5,640 bases of DNA from Alphaproteobacteria bacterium (GCA_028293055.1 JAQGLD010000573.1:1-5640); one strand, 5' to 3'. Shown: positions 1-5,640, counted from the first letter of the stretch. Notes: a model not told the origin generated them from the letters alone. Made by a program: numbers and translations.

Positions 1-316
1 AGGCGGCGCGGACTCCTTCCGGAGAGACGATCGAGTCGACCATCGGCCCGACCAGCACCGATCCGAGCGCAATTTCGAGGCCGCCGAGACCGGAGCGCTC
101 GCTTTTCGCTTCGGACTGCAGCCTGGCCTTCATTTGGCCCTTCATATTCTCGCGAAGGGCGGGGAAATCGACATAGGCGGCGAAGGCCTCGCTGTCTCCG
201 CTTTGGGCCGCCGCGCGCATCCGATATAGGGTCCAGGAGGGCGACGCGAAATACCAGGCGGCGGCCAGGGCCACGACCAAACCAAGCCCGCCGAGAATCA
301 GCCTGCGGCGGTTCAT
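1..316 (-). CDS. DUF2939-like membrane-anchored protein (partial, C-terminus off the left edge)
   Basis: Reading leftward from the ATG at 316, 105 codons stay open to the window edge. The protein begins MNRRR, has one hydrophobic segment at about residues 6-24 (LILGGLGLVVALAAAWYFA), then ASPSWTLYRMRAAAQSGDSE and AAYVDFPALRENMKGQMKAR. A short basic N-terminus, one membrane anchor, a 'Y.MR.AA..GD...F..YVDFPALR..MK.Q' block and a helical tail match what I know of the DUF2939 family. These are proteins of unknown function with an N-terminal anchor and most of the chain outside the cytoplasmic membrane; no reaction can be assigned. The start has no Shine-Dalgarno sequence, but it overlaps the stop of the preceding leftward ORF as ATGA, so translation by coupling is likely. 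Third codon positions are strongly G/C, as in real genes here. The family assignment rests on motif memory and has not been searched. Confidence 0.82.
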   Translation of the reverse strand, partial: MNRRRLILGGLGLVVALAAAWYFASPSWTLYRMRAAAQSGDSEAFAAYVDFPALRENMKGQMKARLQSEAKSERSGLGGLEIALGSVLVGPMVDSIVSPEGVRAA

Positions 317-537
317 GGCGCGTCGAAGGTCAATGCAGCTTCGGCCCCGCCTGAAAGCGGTCGCGGATTGGGCGAGGTCACCGGCACCGGCTCCTGTTCG
401 CCGCCCTTCCCACGCCGGCGCTTGCCCAGCAGATGGGCGAGGTAGGCAGCCTCGAAGATCTGCTTCGCGTCGCGGCGGTGGACGGACCAGGAAATGCGCA
501 TCCGACCGCGATAGCACGAGTCGCTCGCGCCCGGCAT
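313..537 (-). CDS. small uncharacterised protein, overlaps the DUF2939-like gene
   Basis: I do not recognise this 74-residue ORF. It has a basic N-terminal half (MRISWSVHRRDAKQIFEAAY, then LAHLLGKRRRGKGG) and a proline-rich acidic/hydrophobic tail ending in GGAEAALTFDAP. There is no signal peptide or membrane segment. Two observations favour it being real. Its TGA (315-313) overlaps the ATG of the next leftward gene (316) as ATGA, the usual mark of coupled translation. Third codon positions are also mostly G/C, and the competing frames over the same bases are arginine-rich nonsense. The start is uncertain: ATG 537 and ATG 501 are both in frame, neither has a good Shine-Dalgarno sequence, and the 501 start (62 residues, MRISW) looks the more natural N-terminus. 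If it is not a gene, this stretch is simply the leader of the DUF2939-like gene. Confidence 0.5.
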   Translation of the reverse strand: MPGASDSCYRGRMRISWSVHRRDAKQIFEAAYLAHLLGKRRRGKGGEQEPVPVTSPNPRPLSGGAEAALTFDAP

Positions 538-553
538 ATCAAAGGTTCGGCGC

Positions 554-576
554 CTCGCTGGCCGATGCCGAGCGAG
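554..576. promoter_or_regulatory. bulged hairpin in the divergent intergenic region
   Basis: CTCGCT (554-559) pairs with AGCGAG (571-576), and GGC (560-562) pairs with GCC (567-569) around a CGAT loop, with G570 bulged: nine base pairs in total. It lies between the leftward small ORF (start 537 or 501) and the rightward CoA-transferase gene (start 669), where both promoters must be. No T-run follows on either strand, so it is not an evident terminator. It could be an operator or a leader structure. In the rest of 538-668 I can point to no convincing -35/-10 pair. Confidence 0.25.
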
Positions 577-668
577 ATGAAATTTCCCGCAACCTGGCCT
601 AATGGGAAGGAGCGGCTGGCGGCTTCGGTTCGAACGGCGGGCCGGCGGCGAAACCGGGGGGAGGGGAC

Positions 669-1982
669 ATGGCTTCCCATTTGAGCGCCTATCGCGAACG
701 GCTTATGTCGGCGGATGCGGCCGTGCGCCTCATCCCGTCCGGCGCGAAGGTCGCCATGGGGCTCGGCGTTTCCCAGCCGCCGGAGATCCTGCGGGCGCTG
801 GGCGCCCGTGCCCGCGCCGGCGGCGTGTCCGGGATTCGGCTTTATTATCTTTTGTCGACTGCCACTGCCGGCGAGACCGTGCTCCGCCACGAGCTTCGCG
901 AGGCGATCCGGCCGATGAGCCTTTTTCATGGCGCGATCGAGCGCGCCCTCGACGTCCGCGCGGCGACCGAGGGGATGGCGCCGATCGATCTCGTCCCGAC
1001 CGCGTTCAGCCAGGTCCCGCGCCTGCTCTGCGACCAAGTCGGCGTCGATACCCTGCTGACCACCGTCTCGCCGATCGACGAAGACGGCAATTTCAGCCTT
1101 GGAACCAACACCGATTACGCGCTCGCGGCCTCGCGCACCGCCGAGCGGGTCATCGTCGAGGTCAATACGCGGATGCCGCGAGTCCATGGCGACTGTCACA
1201 TTCCGCTCTCCGCGGTCAGCGCGATCGTCGAGCACCGGGCGGAGCTCGTCCAGGTCGCAGCGGTCGCCCCCCGTCCCCAGGACGCCGCGATCGGAGCGAT
1301 CATCGCCGGCCTCACCGACGACGGTGCGTGCCTTCAAATGGGAATCGGAGCGGTCCCCGACGCAGTCTGCGCGGCGCTGCACGACCATCGCGACCTGGGC
1401 ATCCACACCGAGCTGATGGCCCCCGGCCTCGCGCGGCTGGTCCGCGCCGGCGTCGTCACCAACCGCCGCAAGGCGATCCACCCCGGCCGCAGCGTGTTCA
1501 CCTTCGCGATGGGCGATACCGGGCTCTACGATTTTCTCGACGACAATCGCGACTTCGAGGCGCTGCCGGTCGACTATGTCAACGATCCCGCGGTGATCGC
1601 CCGCAATCCGAACATGGTCTCGGTCAACGCCACTCTCCAGGTCGACTTGCAGGGGGCGTGCAATTCCGAATGCATGGCCGGCCGGCAATATAGCGCCGCC
1701 GGTGGCCAGCTCGACTTCGTCCGCGGTGCATACGCCTCGTCAGGGGGGCGCTCGTTCATCGCCTGTCATTCGACCGCGGCTAAGGGCACGCTGTCGCGGA
1801 TCGTGCCGCGAGTAGATGGACCTGTGACGGTGCCACGCAACGACAGCCATATCGTCGTCACCGAATATGGCTGGGCCGATCTCAAGGGCAAGTCGCTCGC
1901 AGAACGGGCGACGGCTCTGATCGCGATCGCCCATCCCGATTTCCGGGAAGGCCTGGAGCGCGCGGCGCACCGGCTCCCCTGA
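669..1982 (+). CDS. acetyl-CoA hydrolase/transferase family protein (4-hydroxybutyrate CoA-transferase-like)
   Basis: This complete 437-residue protein belongs to the family that moves CoA between acyl-CoA and a free carboxylic acid (or hydrolyses acetyl-CoA) through a glutamyl-CoA thioester, in the cytoplasm. Visible marks are the N-terminal SGAKVAMGLGVSQPPEIL (24-41), the SPIDEDGNFSLG turn (134-145), the glycine loop QMGIGAVPDAV (223-233), DLGIHTELMAPG (242-253), GGQLDFVRGA (345-354) and VVTEYGWADLKGKS (396-409). By analogy with 4-hydroxybutyrate CoA-transferase, E248 in HTEL is the expected catalytic glutamate. The length fits that subfamily (about 440) rather than the roughly 500-residue succinate/acetate transferases. 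The ATG at 669 is supported by GGGGGGAGGGGAC immediately upstream. The gene stands alone on this strand, with 293 bases before the next gene and no clear terminator after its TGA. The true acid substrate cannot be read from the sequence; some relatives have other acyl specificities. Confidence 0.94.
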   Translation: MASHLSAYRERLMSADAAVRLIPSGAKVAMGLGVSQPPEILRALGARARAGGVSGIRLYYLLSTATAGETVLRHELREAIRPMSLFHGAIERALDVRAATEGMAPIDLVPTAFSQVPRLLCDQVGVDTLLTTVSPIDEDGNFSLGTNTDYALAASRTAERVIVEVNTRMPRVHGDCHIPLSAVSAIVEHRAELVQVAAVAPRPQDAAIGAIIAGLTDDGACLQMGIGAVPDAVCAALHDHRDLGIHTELMAPGLARLVRAGVVTNRRKAIHPGRSVFTFAMGDTGLYDFLDDNRDFEALPVDYVNDPAVIARNPNMVSVNATLQVDLQGACNSECMAGRQYSAAGGQLDFVRGAYASSGGRSFIACHSTAAKGTLSRIVPRVDGPVTVPRNDSHIVVTEYGWADLKGKSLAERATALIAIAHPDFREGLERAAHRLP

Positions 1983-2076
1983 CTCCAGTCCGCGAATGAT
2001 GAGGTGCTCGGAAATTTGCCGGCATCTCCGATAGATAGATCGCAATCGAGCGCGGGGCGAGGCAATTTGCGACAGT

Positions 2077-2090
2077 GTCCGAAAGCGGAC
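2077..2090. other. small hairpin downstream of the CoA-transferase gene
   Basis: GTCCG (2077-2081) and CGGAC (2086-2090) form a perfect five-pair stem with an AAAG loop, about 95 bases past the CoA-transferase stop. No T-run follows, so it is at best a weak 3'-end or processing signal. The rest of 1983-2133 shows no gene and no convincing promoter; I note only an isolated TGCCGGCA palindrome at 2017-2024. Confidence 0.25.
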
Positions 2091-2144
2091 GGCAACCAAT
2101 TCGTACCGCAGGCCAAGACGTCCGCAAATGAACATTCCGGCTGC

Positions 2145-2157
2145 ATCCAAAATGGAT
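2145..2157. promoter_or_regulatory. 13-base dyad ATCCA-AAA-TGGAT, possible operator
   Basis: ATCCA (2145-2149) and TGGAT (2153-2157) are perfect inverted repeats around AAA. The centre is about 119 bases before the receptor start codon, 124 bases if measured to the start itself. It sits 36 bases, a little over three helical turns, from the centre of the second dyad at 2187. Short A/T-rich dyads like this are typical of helix-turn-helix binding sites, but which regulator would bind is unknown. Confidence 0.35.
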
Positions 2158-2174
2158 TATTCCGGCGCTGTATT

Positions 2175-2199
2175 ATTTAAGCAACAATGTTGCCCAAAT
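2175..2199. promoter_or_regulatory. 25-base imperfect palindrome centred on GCAACA-A-TGTTGC, possible operator
   Basis: GCAACA (2181-2186) and TGTTGC (2188-2193) are perfect arms around A2187. After two unmatched bases on each side, ATTT (2175-2178) pairs with AAAT (2196-2199), so ten of twelve paired positions match. The core resembles LacI-type operators, which in sphingomonads and Caulobacter often control TonB-dependent receptor genes, but its odd spacing differs from the classic AACGTT centre. A TATTAT at 2171-2176 just upstream could be a -10 box, which would put the dyad over the transcript start; no good -35 lies at the right distance. The operator role is inferred. Confidence 0.42.
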
Positions 2200-2251
2200 C
2201 GCACGCCCGTCGCATTCCGGCGGTTTCGCGACCTCGGCGCGCGGTTTAGTC

Positions 2252-2271
2252 TCCTCCCACTTAAGGGAGGG
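2252..2271 (+). promoter_or_regulatory. hairpin enclosing the Shine-Dalgarno sequence of the receptor gene
   Basis: CCTCCC (2253-2258) and GGGAGG (2265-2270) form a perfect six-pair GC-rich stem with an ACTTAA loop, extendable by a U2252-G2271 wobble. The 3' arm is the ribosome binding site of the receptor gene: GGAGG at 2266-2270 lies five bases before ATG 2276. Folding would hide the site, so translation of the receptor may depend on unfolding by temperature, a protein, a small RNA or the ribosome itself. The pairing is directly visible; the regulatory effect is inferred. Confidence 0.5.
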
Positions 2272-2275
2272 TTTT

Positions 2276-5155
2276 ATGCTGCTTTCGACCAGACTTCTTG
2301 GGGGAACGATTCTTACGTCTGCCTTGCTTGCGGCCGGACCCGCTCTGGCGCAGCCGCCGGCGTCAGCGCCTGCCTCCACTGCCGCAGCCGACGATCAGAG
2401 CAACGAGATCGTCGTCACCGGTTCCCGCATCAGGGTCGATCCGCTCAACCAGGATTCGCCGGTCATCACTCTCGACCAGACCTCGCTCGACCAGACCGGC
2501 CTCTCCTCGGTCGCCGACATATTGCAGCGCCTGCCGAGCGCCTCTGGCGGACTCAACACCAAGGTCAACAATAGCGGCAATCTCGGCAACCCGCCCGACG
2601 GCGGCGGAGTCGGCGCCGGATCTGCCGAGATCGACCTTCGCTACCTGAGCGCGAAGCGCACCCTGGTGCTGGTCGACGGCCTTCGCTTCGTCAGCGGCAC
2701 GAGCGGCAGCGGCATTCCCGCCACCGTCGACATCAACACCATGCCAGCCAACATGATCGACCGGATCGAAGTGCTCCAGTCGGGCGCATCGCCCCTCTAC
2801 GGCTCGGACGCGATCGCGGGAGTGGTCAACATCATCACCGTCGCCCAGCAGGTCGGGCTGCGCGCGTCGGCGCAATATGGCAGCTTCCGCCAGGGCGACG
2901 GCCACACCCAGGACTACAATCTCAGCTACGGGATCAAGGGCCCCTCGACCAATCTGGTGTTCGGCGCCAGTTATGTGAAGCAGGGACCGGTGCGTTCCGG
3001 CAACCGAAGCATCTCGCTCTTCCCCAATCCCGGCCAGAAAAGCTGCACCGATCCGGTCGGCGGCTGCTCGAGCGCCGCGGTCAACGGCCGCTTCCTGACC
3101 AGCTTCGGCAACCAGACGATCTCGACTGCGCCGGATACGACTCCGACTCGCGCCGAATTGCGCCCGTTCACCGCTGCCGATCGGTTCAACTTCGCCCCGT
3201 TCAACTACATCCTGACGCCGTCCGAGCGCTACGGCGGCTGGATGAGCTTCAAGCAGGCCCTCACGCCCGACATCAACCTTCGTATTCGAGCGAACTACAA
3301 CCACCGCAAGTCCCAGAACCAGGCGGCATTCGAGCCTCTGTTCATCGGTCCCGACGCCGGCAACGGCGCGGGCAGCCTGTTCGACCGTCTCTCGATCGAC
3401 GCGACCAATCCGTTCAACCCGTTCGGAGTGACCCTGTCGGCGGGCCTGCCGGGCCAGCCGCCGGCCAATTATTCGTTCATCGCGCGGCGCCTGGTCGAGG
3501 CCGGACAGCGCACCTTCAACCAGCGGGTCGATACATTCGCGACGACGGCGACGCTCGACGGCACGTTCATGATGGGCAGCCACAAATGGTATTGGGACGC
3601 CAACGCCTCGGTGGGCGTCAATGACGCGCACCAGAGCTTCACCGGCAATGTGAATGCCGCCCGAGTCGCCCAGGCGGTTGGCCCGGTTGGGCTCTGCACC
3701 GCGCCGTGCGTGCCCTTGAACCTGTTCGGCGGCAACGGCTCGATCACTCCGGCGATGCTCAACTTCATCGCATTCACCGAGCGCGACAAGAGCCAGCAGC
3801 ATCTCTGGGACTATACCGCCAACCTCAGCGGCGATCTCGTCGACCTGCCGGCAGGCCCGCTCGCGGTGGCGATCGGCTATGAGCATCGGGTCCAGTCGGC
3901 GAGCTTCGATCCCGATCCGATCGTCGCCGCCGGGCTTGGAGCCGACATTCCCGCGGCCCCCGCCCACGGCCGCTACAACGTCAACGAGATTTACGGCGAG
4001 GTGCGGATTCCGATCCTCAAGGAAACGCCATTCTTCTACTCGCTCGAAGCGACCGGAGCGGTTCGCCATTCGAATTATTCGATCAGCGGCTCGAGCACGA
4101 CCTACACCGCGACCGGCCTTTGGAAGCCGGTCCCCGATTTGCTGCTGCGCGGTTCCTATGCGACCGGCTTCCGTGCCCCGAGCCTCGGCGAATTGTTCGG
4201 CGGTCGCTCGCGCTTCGATCTCCCGGCCAACGATCCCTGCACCAACGATCCCGGCGTGACGACGCGGACTCCGTTCCAGACCAGCGCGACCGCGCGCGCC
4301 AATTGCGTTGCCAACGGCGTTCCGGCGGACGGCTCCTACCAGGAGCCGCAAGGCGGCCAGCTGCCCGTGATCACCCAGGGCAATGCCGCACTGAAGCCCG
4401 AAAAGTCCAAGTCGATGCTGTTCGGAGCGGTCTATTCGCCGGATTGGGCGCGGACCAGCGGCTTCGCCAGCGCGTTCAGCATCGAGGGCAATTATTACGA
4501 CATCGAGGTCGACAAGGCGATCGCCGCCGTCGATGCGACCCTGACCCTGAACAATTGCGCGGTTCGCGGCGACGCCGCGAGCTGCCGGCTGATCATCCGC
4601 ACCGCCAACGGCTTCATCAACGAGATCGACGGCACGCTACAGAATCTCGACCGGATCCGGACCCGCGGAGTCGACCTTGCGGTCAATTACCGGTCGCCCA
4701 AGACCAGTGCCGGGAGCTTCGGCGCCAGCCTCAATGCGACCTGGCTGCTCAAATATGTGCTGACCGCATCGAACGGCTTCATCGTCCTCGACCGCCGCGG
4801 CACTGAGCGGGGCAGCCCGGACCAGGCCTTCCCCAAGTTCAAGGCCAACGGAACCTTGAGCTGGACGATCGGTCCGGTCGGAGCCTCGTTCACCGGCCGC
4901 TACATCGACGCGGTGACCGAGATCAACCCGAACACGGGCGGCCCTAACAAGCTCGGCAGCCGCTTCTACGGCGACATCCAGCTCAACCTGACCCCGAGCT
5001 TCATGGCGGAGCGCTTCCAGCTCACCGCCGGAGTCAACAACATCTTCGACAAGGATCCGCCGGCCTGCTTCTCGTGCAGCCTCAACAATTACGACCCGAC
5101 CACCTACGATGTGCCCGGCCAGTTCGGCTATCTGCGGATCAGCTACAAGATGTAG
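2276..5155 (+). CDS. TonB-dependent outer-membrane receptor
   Basis: This complete 959-residue protein is a plugged outer-membrane beta-barrel that imports a scarce ligand using energy passed by TonB/ExbB/ExbD. A signal peptide (residues 1-25, hydrophobic core LLGGTILTSALLAA, cut after ALA before Q26) is followed by the TonB box EIVVTGSRI (44-52). The plug domain spans about 55-190, with LSSVADILQRLPS, RTLVLVDGLRFVSG (128-141), NMIDRIEVLQSGASPLYGSD (159-178) and AIAGVVNIIT. The barrel runs from about 195 to the end, with LLLRGSYATGFRAPSLGELF (622-641), GNAALKPEKSKS (702-713), RTRGVDLAVNY (795-805), GVNNIFDKDPP (919-929) and the last strand GQFGYLRISYKM. All ten mature cysteines fall in five close pairs: 257/264, 474/478, 655/677, 761/770 and 931/934. 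The start is fixed by GGGAGGG four to ten bases upstream, itself inside a hairpin. There is no N-terminal STN signalling domain, so surface signalling to an ECF sigma factor is unlikely. The ligand cannot be told from sequence. Confidence 0.97.
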   Translation: MLLSTRLLGGTILTSALLAAGPALAQPPASAPASTAAADDQSNEIVVTGSRIRVDPLNQDSPVITLDQTSLDQTGLSSVADILQRLPSASGGLNTKVNNSGNLGNPPDGGGVGAGSAEIDLRYLSAKRTLVLVDGLRFVSGTSGSGIPATVDINTMPANMIDRIEVLQSGASPLYGSDAIAGVVNIITVAQQVGLRASAQYGSFRQGDGHTQDYNLSYGIKGPSTNLVFGASYVKQGPVRSGNRSISLFPNPGQKSCTDPVGGCSSAAVNGRFLTSFGNQTISTAPDTTPTRAELRPFTAADRFNFAPFNYILTPSERYGGWMSFKQALTPDINLRIRANYNHRKSQNQAAFEPLFIGPDAGNGAGSLFDRLSIDATNPFNPFGVTLSAGLPGQPPANYSFIARRLVEAGQRTFNQRVDTFATTATLDGTFMMGSHKWYWDANASVGVNDAHQSFTGNVNAARVAQAVGPVGLCTAPCVPLNLFGGNGSITPAMLNFIAFTERDKSQQHLWDYTANLSGDLVDLPAGPLAVAIGYEHRVQSASFDPDPIVAAGLGADIPAAPAHGRYNVNEIYGEVRIPILKETPFFYSLEATGAVRHSNYSISGSSTTYTATGLWKPVPDLLLRGSYATGFRAPSLGELFGGRSRFDLPANDPCTNDPGVTTRTPFQTSATARANCVANGVPADGSYQEPQGGQLPVITQGNAALKPEKSKSMLFGAVYSPDWARTSGFASAFSIEGNYYDIEVDKAIAAVDATLTLNNCAVRGDAASCRLIIRTANGFINEIDGTLQNLDRIRTRGVDLAVNYRSPKTSAGSFGASLNATWLLKYVLTASNGFIVLDRRGTERGSPDQAFPKFKANGTLSWTIGPVGASFTGRYIDAVTEINPNTGGPNKLGSRFYGDIQLNLTPSFMAERFQLTAGVNNIFDKDPPACFSCSLNNYDPTTYDVPGQFGYLRISYKM

Positions 5156-5230
5156 CAGGCGCGCGGCGCGGCCTTGCCACCGTCGCAACCGCGCCAGACG
5201 CTCGACGGCCTGAAAGGTCAGCCGCTTCAA

Positions 5231-5283
5231 TCCTCCCCTGCATTTGCAGGGGAGGGGGACCGCACCAAGTGCGGTGGAGGGGG
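5231..5283. repeat. REP-like double-hairpin intergenic repeat
   Basis: The first hairpin pairs 5232-5242 with 5245-5255: eleven perfect pairs, CCTCCCCTGCA against TGCAGGGGAGG, with TT between. The second pairs 5259-5265 (ACCGCAC) with 5269-5275 (GTGCGGT) around CAA, followed by GGAGGGGG. Two GC-rich stems joined by a G-run, ending in a GGTGGAGGGG tail, is the usual look of dispersed REP elements between genes of sphingomonads and Caulobacter relatives. It lies 76 bases past the receptor stop and may protect or end that transcript, although no T-run follows. Only one copy is in the window, so its repeated nature is from general knowledge. The rest of 5156-5367 shows no gene I can support. Confidence 0.7.
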
Positions 5284-5367
5284 CCCGCGCCACCCTTCGA
5301 GCCTGCGTCTGGTAGCCCGCATCAGGGAAGAACGAGCTCCCATCGGGCTTGATCGTCCCAAAGTAAC

Positions 5368-5439
5368 ATGACGCGCCAAACCACGCCTCCTGCCGATCCG
5401 CACTTGCCAAGCGCGGCGCGCTGGTTTCTCTTCGCTTGA
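5368..5439 (+). CDS. possible 23-residue leader ORF, overlaps the Crp/Fnr-like gene
   Basis: ATG 5368 opens a 23-codon frame (MTRQTTPPADPHLPSAARWF, then LFA) whose TGA (5437-5439) overlaps the ATG of the next gene (5439) as TGATG. The next gene has no Shine-Dalgarno sequence of its own, so ribosomes ending here could restart on it. Against it: this ORF also lacks a clear ribosome binding site, its codon third positions are only moderately G/C, and an ORF this short can arise by chance. I do not recognise the peptide. Confidence 0.28.
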   Translation: MTRQTTPPADPHLPSAARWFLFA

Positions 5440-5640
5440 TGATCGGGGCGCAGGCGCAGCAACCGGAGGATGTCCGCGAACTGATCCGCGAGACGTTCGC
5501 CTGCACCGGGGAGATCGCGGCGGCGATCTTCGTTCAGGGCATCCAGCGACGTTTCGCCGGCGACGCGGTGATCGTCCGCCAGGGCGAACGCGCGGAAGCG
5601 ACTTATCTCCTCACCGACGGCCGCGCTCGCGCCTTGCTAT
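5439..5640 (+). CDS. cyclic-nucleotide-binding-domain protein, Crp/Fnr-like (partial, N-terminus only)
   Basis: From ATG 5439, 67 codons are open to the window edge. After a helical lead (QPEDVRELIRETF, EIAAAIFVQGI) comes RRFAGDAVIVRQGERAEATY followed by LLTDGRARALL. The run 'F..GD.VI.QGE.A...Y.L..GRA' is the first beta-roll stretch of a cAMP/cGMP-binding fold, as in Crp/Fnr regulators, where it begins near residue 38 here. The DNA-binding helix-turn-helix and the ligand-contacting segment lie beyond the window. It could therefore be a transcription regulator or another protein carrying this sensor domain. The start is chosen because the frame has a stop at 5364-5366 and only weak alternative codons before 5439 (TTG 5436). 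No Shine-Dalgarno sequence is present, and a small ORF ends on the start codon (TGATG). Confidence 0.83.
   Translation, partial: MIGAQAQQPEDVRELIRETFACTGEIAAAIFVQGIQRRFAGDAVIVRQGERAEATYLLTDGRARALL

Larger units (their letters stand above)
2134..2221 (+). repeat. three direct copies of ATTCCGGC in the receptor upstream region
   Basis: The 8-base word ATTCCGGC occurs at 2134-2141, 2159-2166 and 2214-2221, in the same orientation, with start-to-start spacings of 25 and 55 bases. Three exact copies in 88 bases is more than expected by chance, even in GC-rich DNA. The copies interleave with the two dyads described separately. They may be half-sites for a regulator of the downstream TonB-dependent receptor; no known regulator is recognised. 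Confidence 0.4.

Noticed and set aside
315..602. Rightward open frame whose last 20 codons (ending DAERDEISRNLA) look protein-like
   Set aside because: Its first two thirds are arginine-rich shadow of the leftward small ORF, and no start with a ribosome binding site precedes the good-looking tail. The tail might be a gene remnant, but I cannot support it.
378..1688. Long leftward open frame antisense to the CoA-transferase gene
   Set aside because: It is rich in Arg, Asp and Gly with no domain logic, and lies opposite a clearly recognised enzyme; a typical shadow in GC-rich DNA.
602..1693. Rightward open frame overlapping the CoA-transferase gene in another frame
   Set aside because: It is a run of Arg/Pro/Ser/Gly low-information sequence; the 669-1982 frame carries every family motif.
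2128..2574. Rightward 148-codon open frame starting in the receptor upstream region
   Set aside because: It runs out of frame into the receptor signal peptide and becomes Arg/Ser rich; ATG 2128 has no ribosome binding site.
2363..4351. 662-codon leftward open frame antisense to the receptor gene
   Set aside because: The composition is dominated by Arg, Ala, Gly and Val with no motifs, and it lies opposite a textbook receptor; its length reflects high GC only.
5232..5255. Strong stem as a Rho-independent terminator of the receptor gene
   Set aside because: The stem is followed by GGGGG instead of a T-run on the + strand, and the double-hairpin form fits a REP-like repeat better.
4637..5506. 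Leftward open frame over the receptor 3' end, the REP-like element and the Crp/Fnr-like start
   Set aside because: It runs through a hairpin repeat and is antisense to two recognised genes. The part between them (about 5280-5370) has a somewhat protein-like reading, but no start, domain or match I can name.
1..5640. CRISPR array, insertion sequence, tRNA or rRNA
   Set aside because: No regularly spaced repeats, transposase-like protein, terminal inverted repeats or cloverleaf were seen on either strand.

Overview
The window is high-GC DNA (roughly two thirds G+C by eye). Its best fit is an alphaproteobacterium of the order Sphingomonadales. Three things point there: a large TonB-dependent receptor with an NEIVVTGSRI-type TonB box, a double-hairpin REP-like intergenic repeat of the CCTCCCC...GGGGAGG kind, and strong G/C preference at third codon positions. 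The placement is inferred from style; there is no rRNA or other taxonomic marker in the window.

Layout. Positions 1-537 hold a leftward pair: a short uncharacterised ORF (537 to 313) whose stop overlaps the start of a DUF2939-like membrane-anchored protein (316 running off the left edge) in an ATGA arrangement. Positions 538-668 are a divergent intergenic stretch with one bulged hairpin. Positions 669-1982 encode a rightward acetyl-CoA hydrolase/transferase-family enzyme of the 4-hydroxybutyrate CoA-transferase size class. Positions 1983-2275 are a gene-free control region with two short dyads, three copies of an 8-base direct repeat, and a hairpin that buries the Shine-Dalgarno sequence of the next gene. 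Positions 2276-5155 encode a complete 959-residue TonB-dependent outer-membrane receptor. Positions 5156-5438 are intergenic, with a REP-like element at 5231-5283 and a possible 23-residue leader ORF at 5368-5439. From 5439 to the right edge runs the start of a cyclic-nucleotide-binding-domain protein (Crp/Fnr-like).

How they work together. The CoA-transferase and the receptor share a strand, but nearly 300 bases with their own apparent control signals separate them, so they look like separate transcription units. A shared job (receptor imports a compound, enzyme handles a derived acid as a CoA ester) is possible but nothing in the sequence proves it. The Crp/Fnr-like gene lies beyond a REP element and is probably another unit. 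I see no mobile element, CRISPR array, tRNA or rRNA. No clearly new system is visible. The most unusual signals are the control region and SD-sequestering hairpin before the receptor, and the TGATG-coupled small ORF before the Crp/Fnr-like gene.
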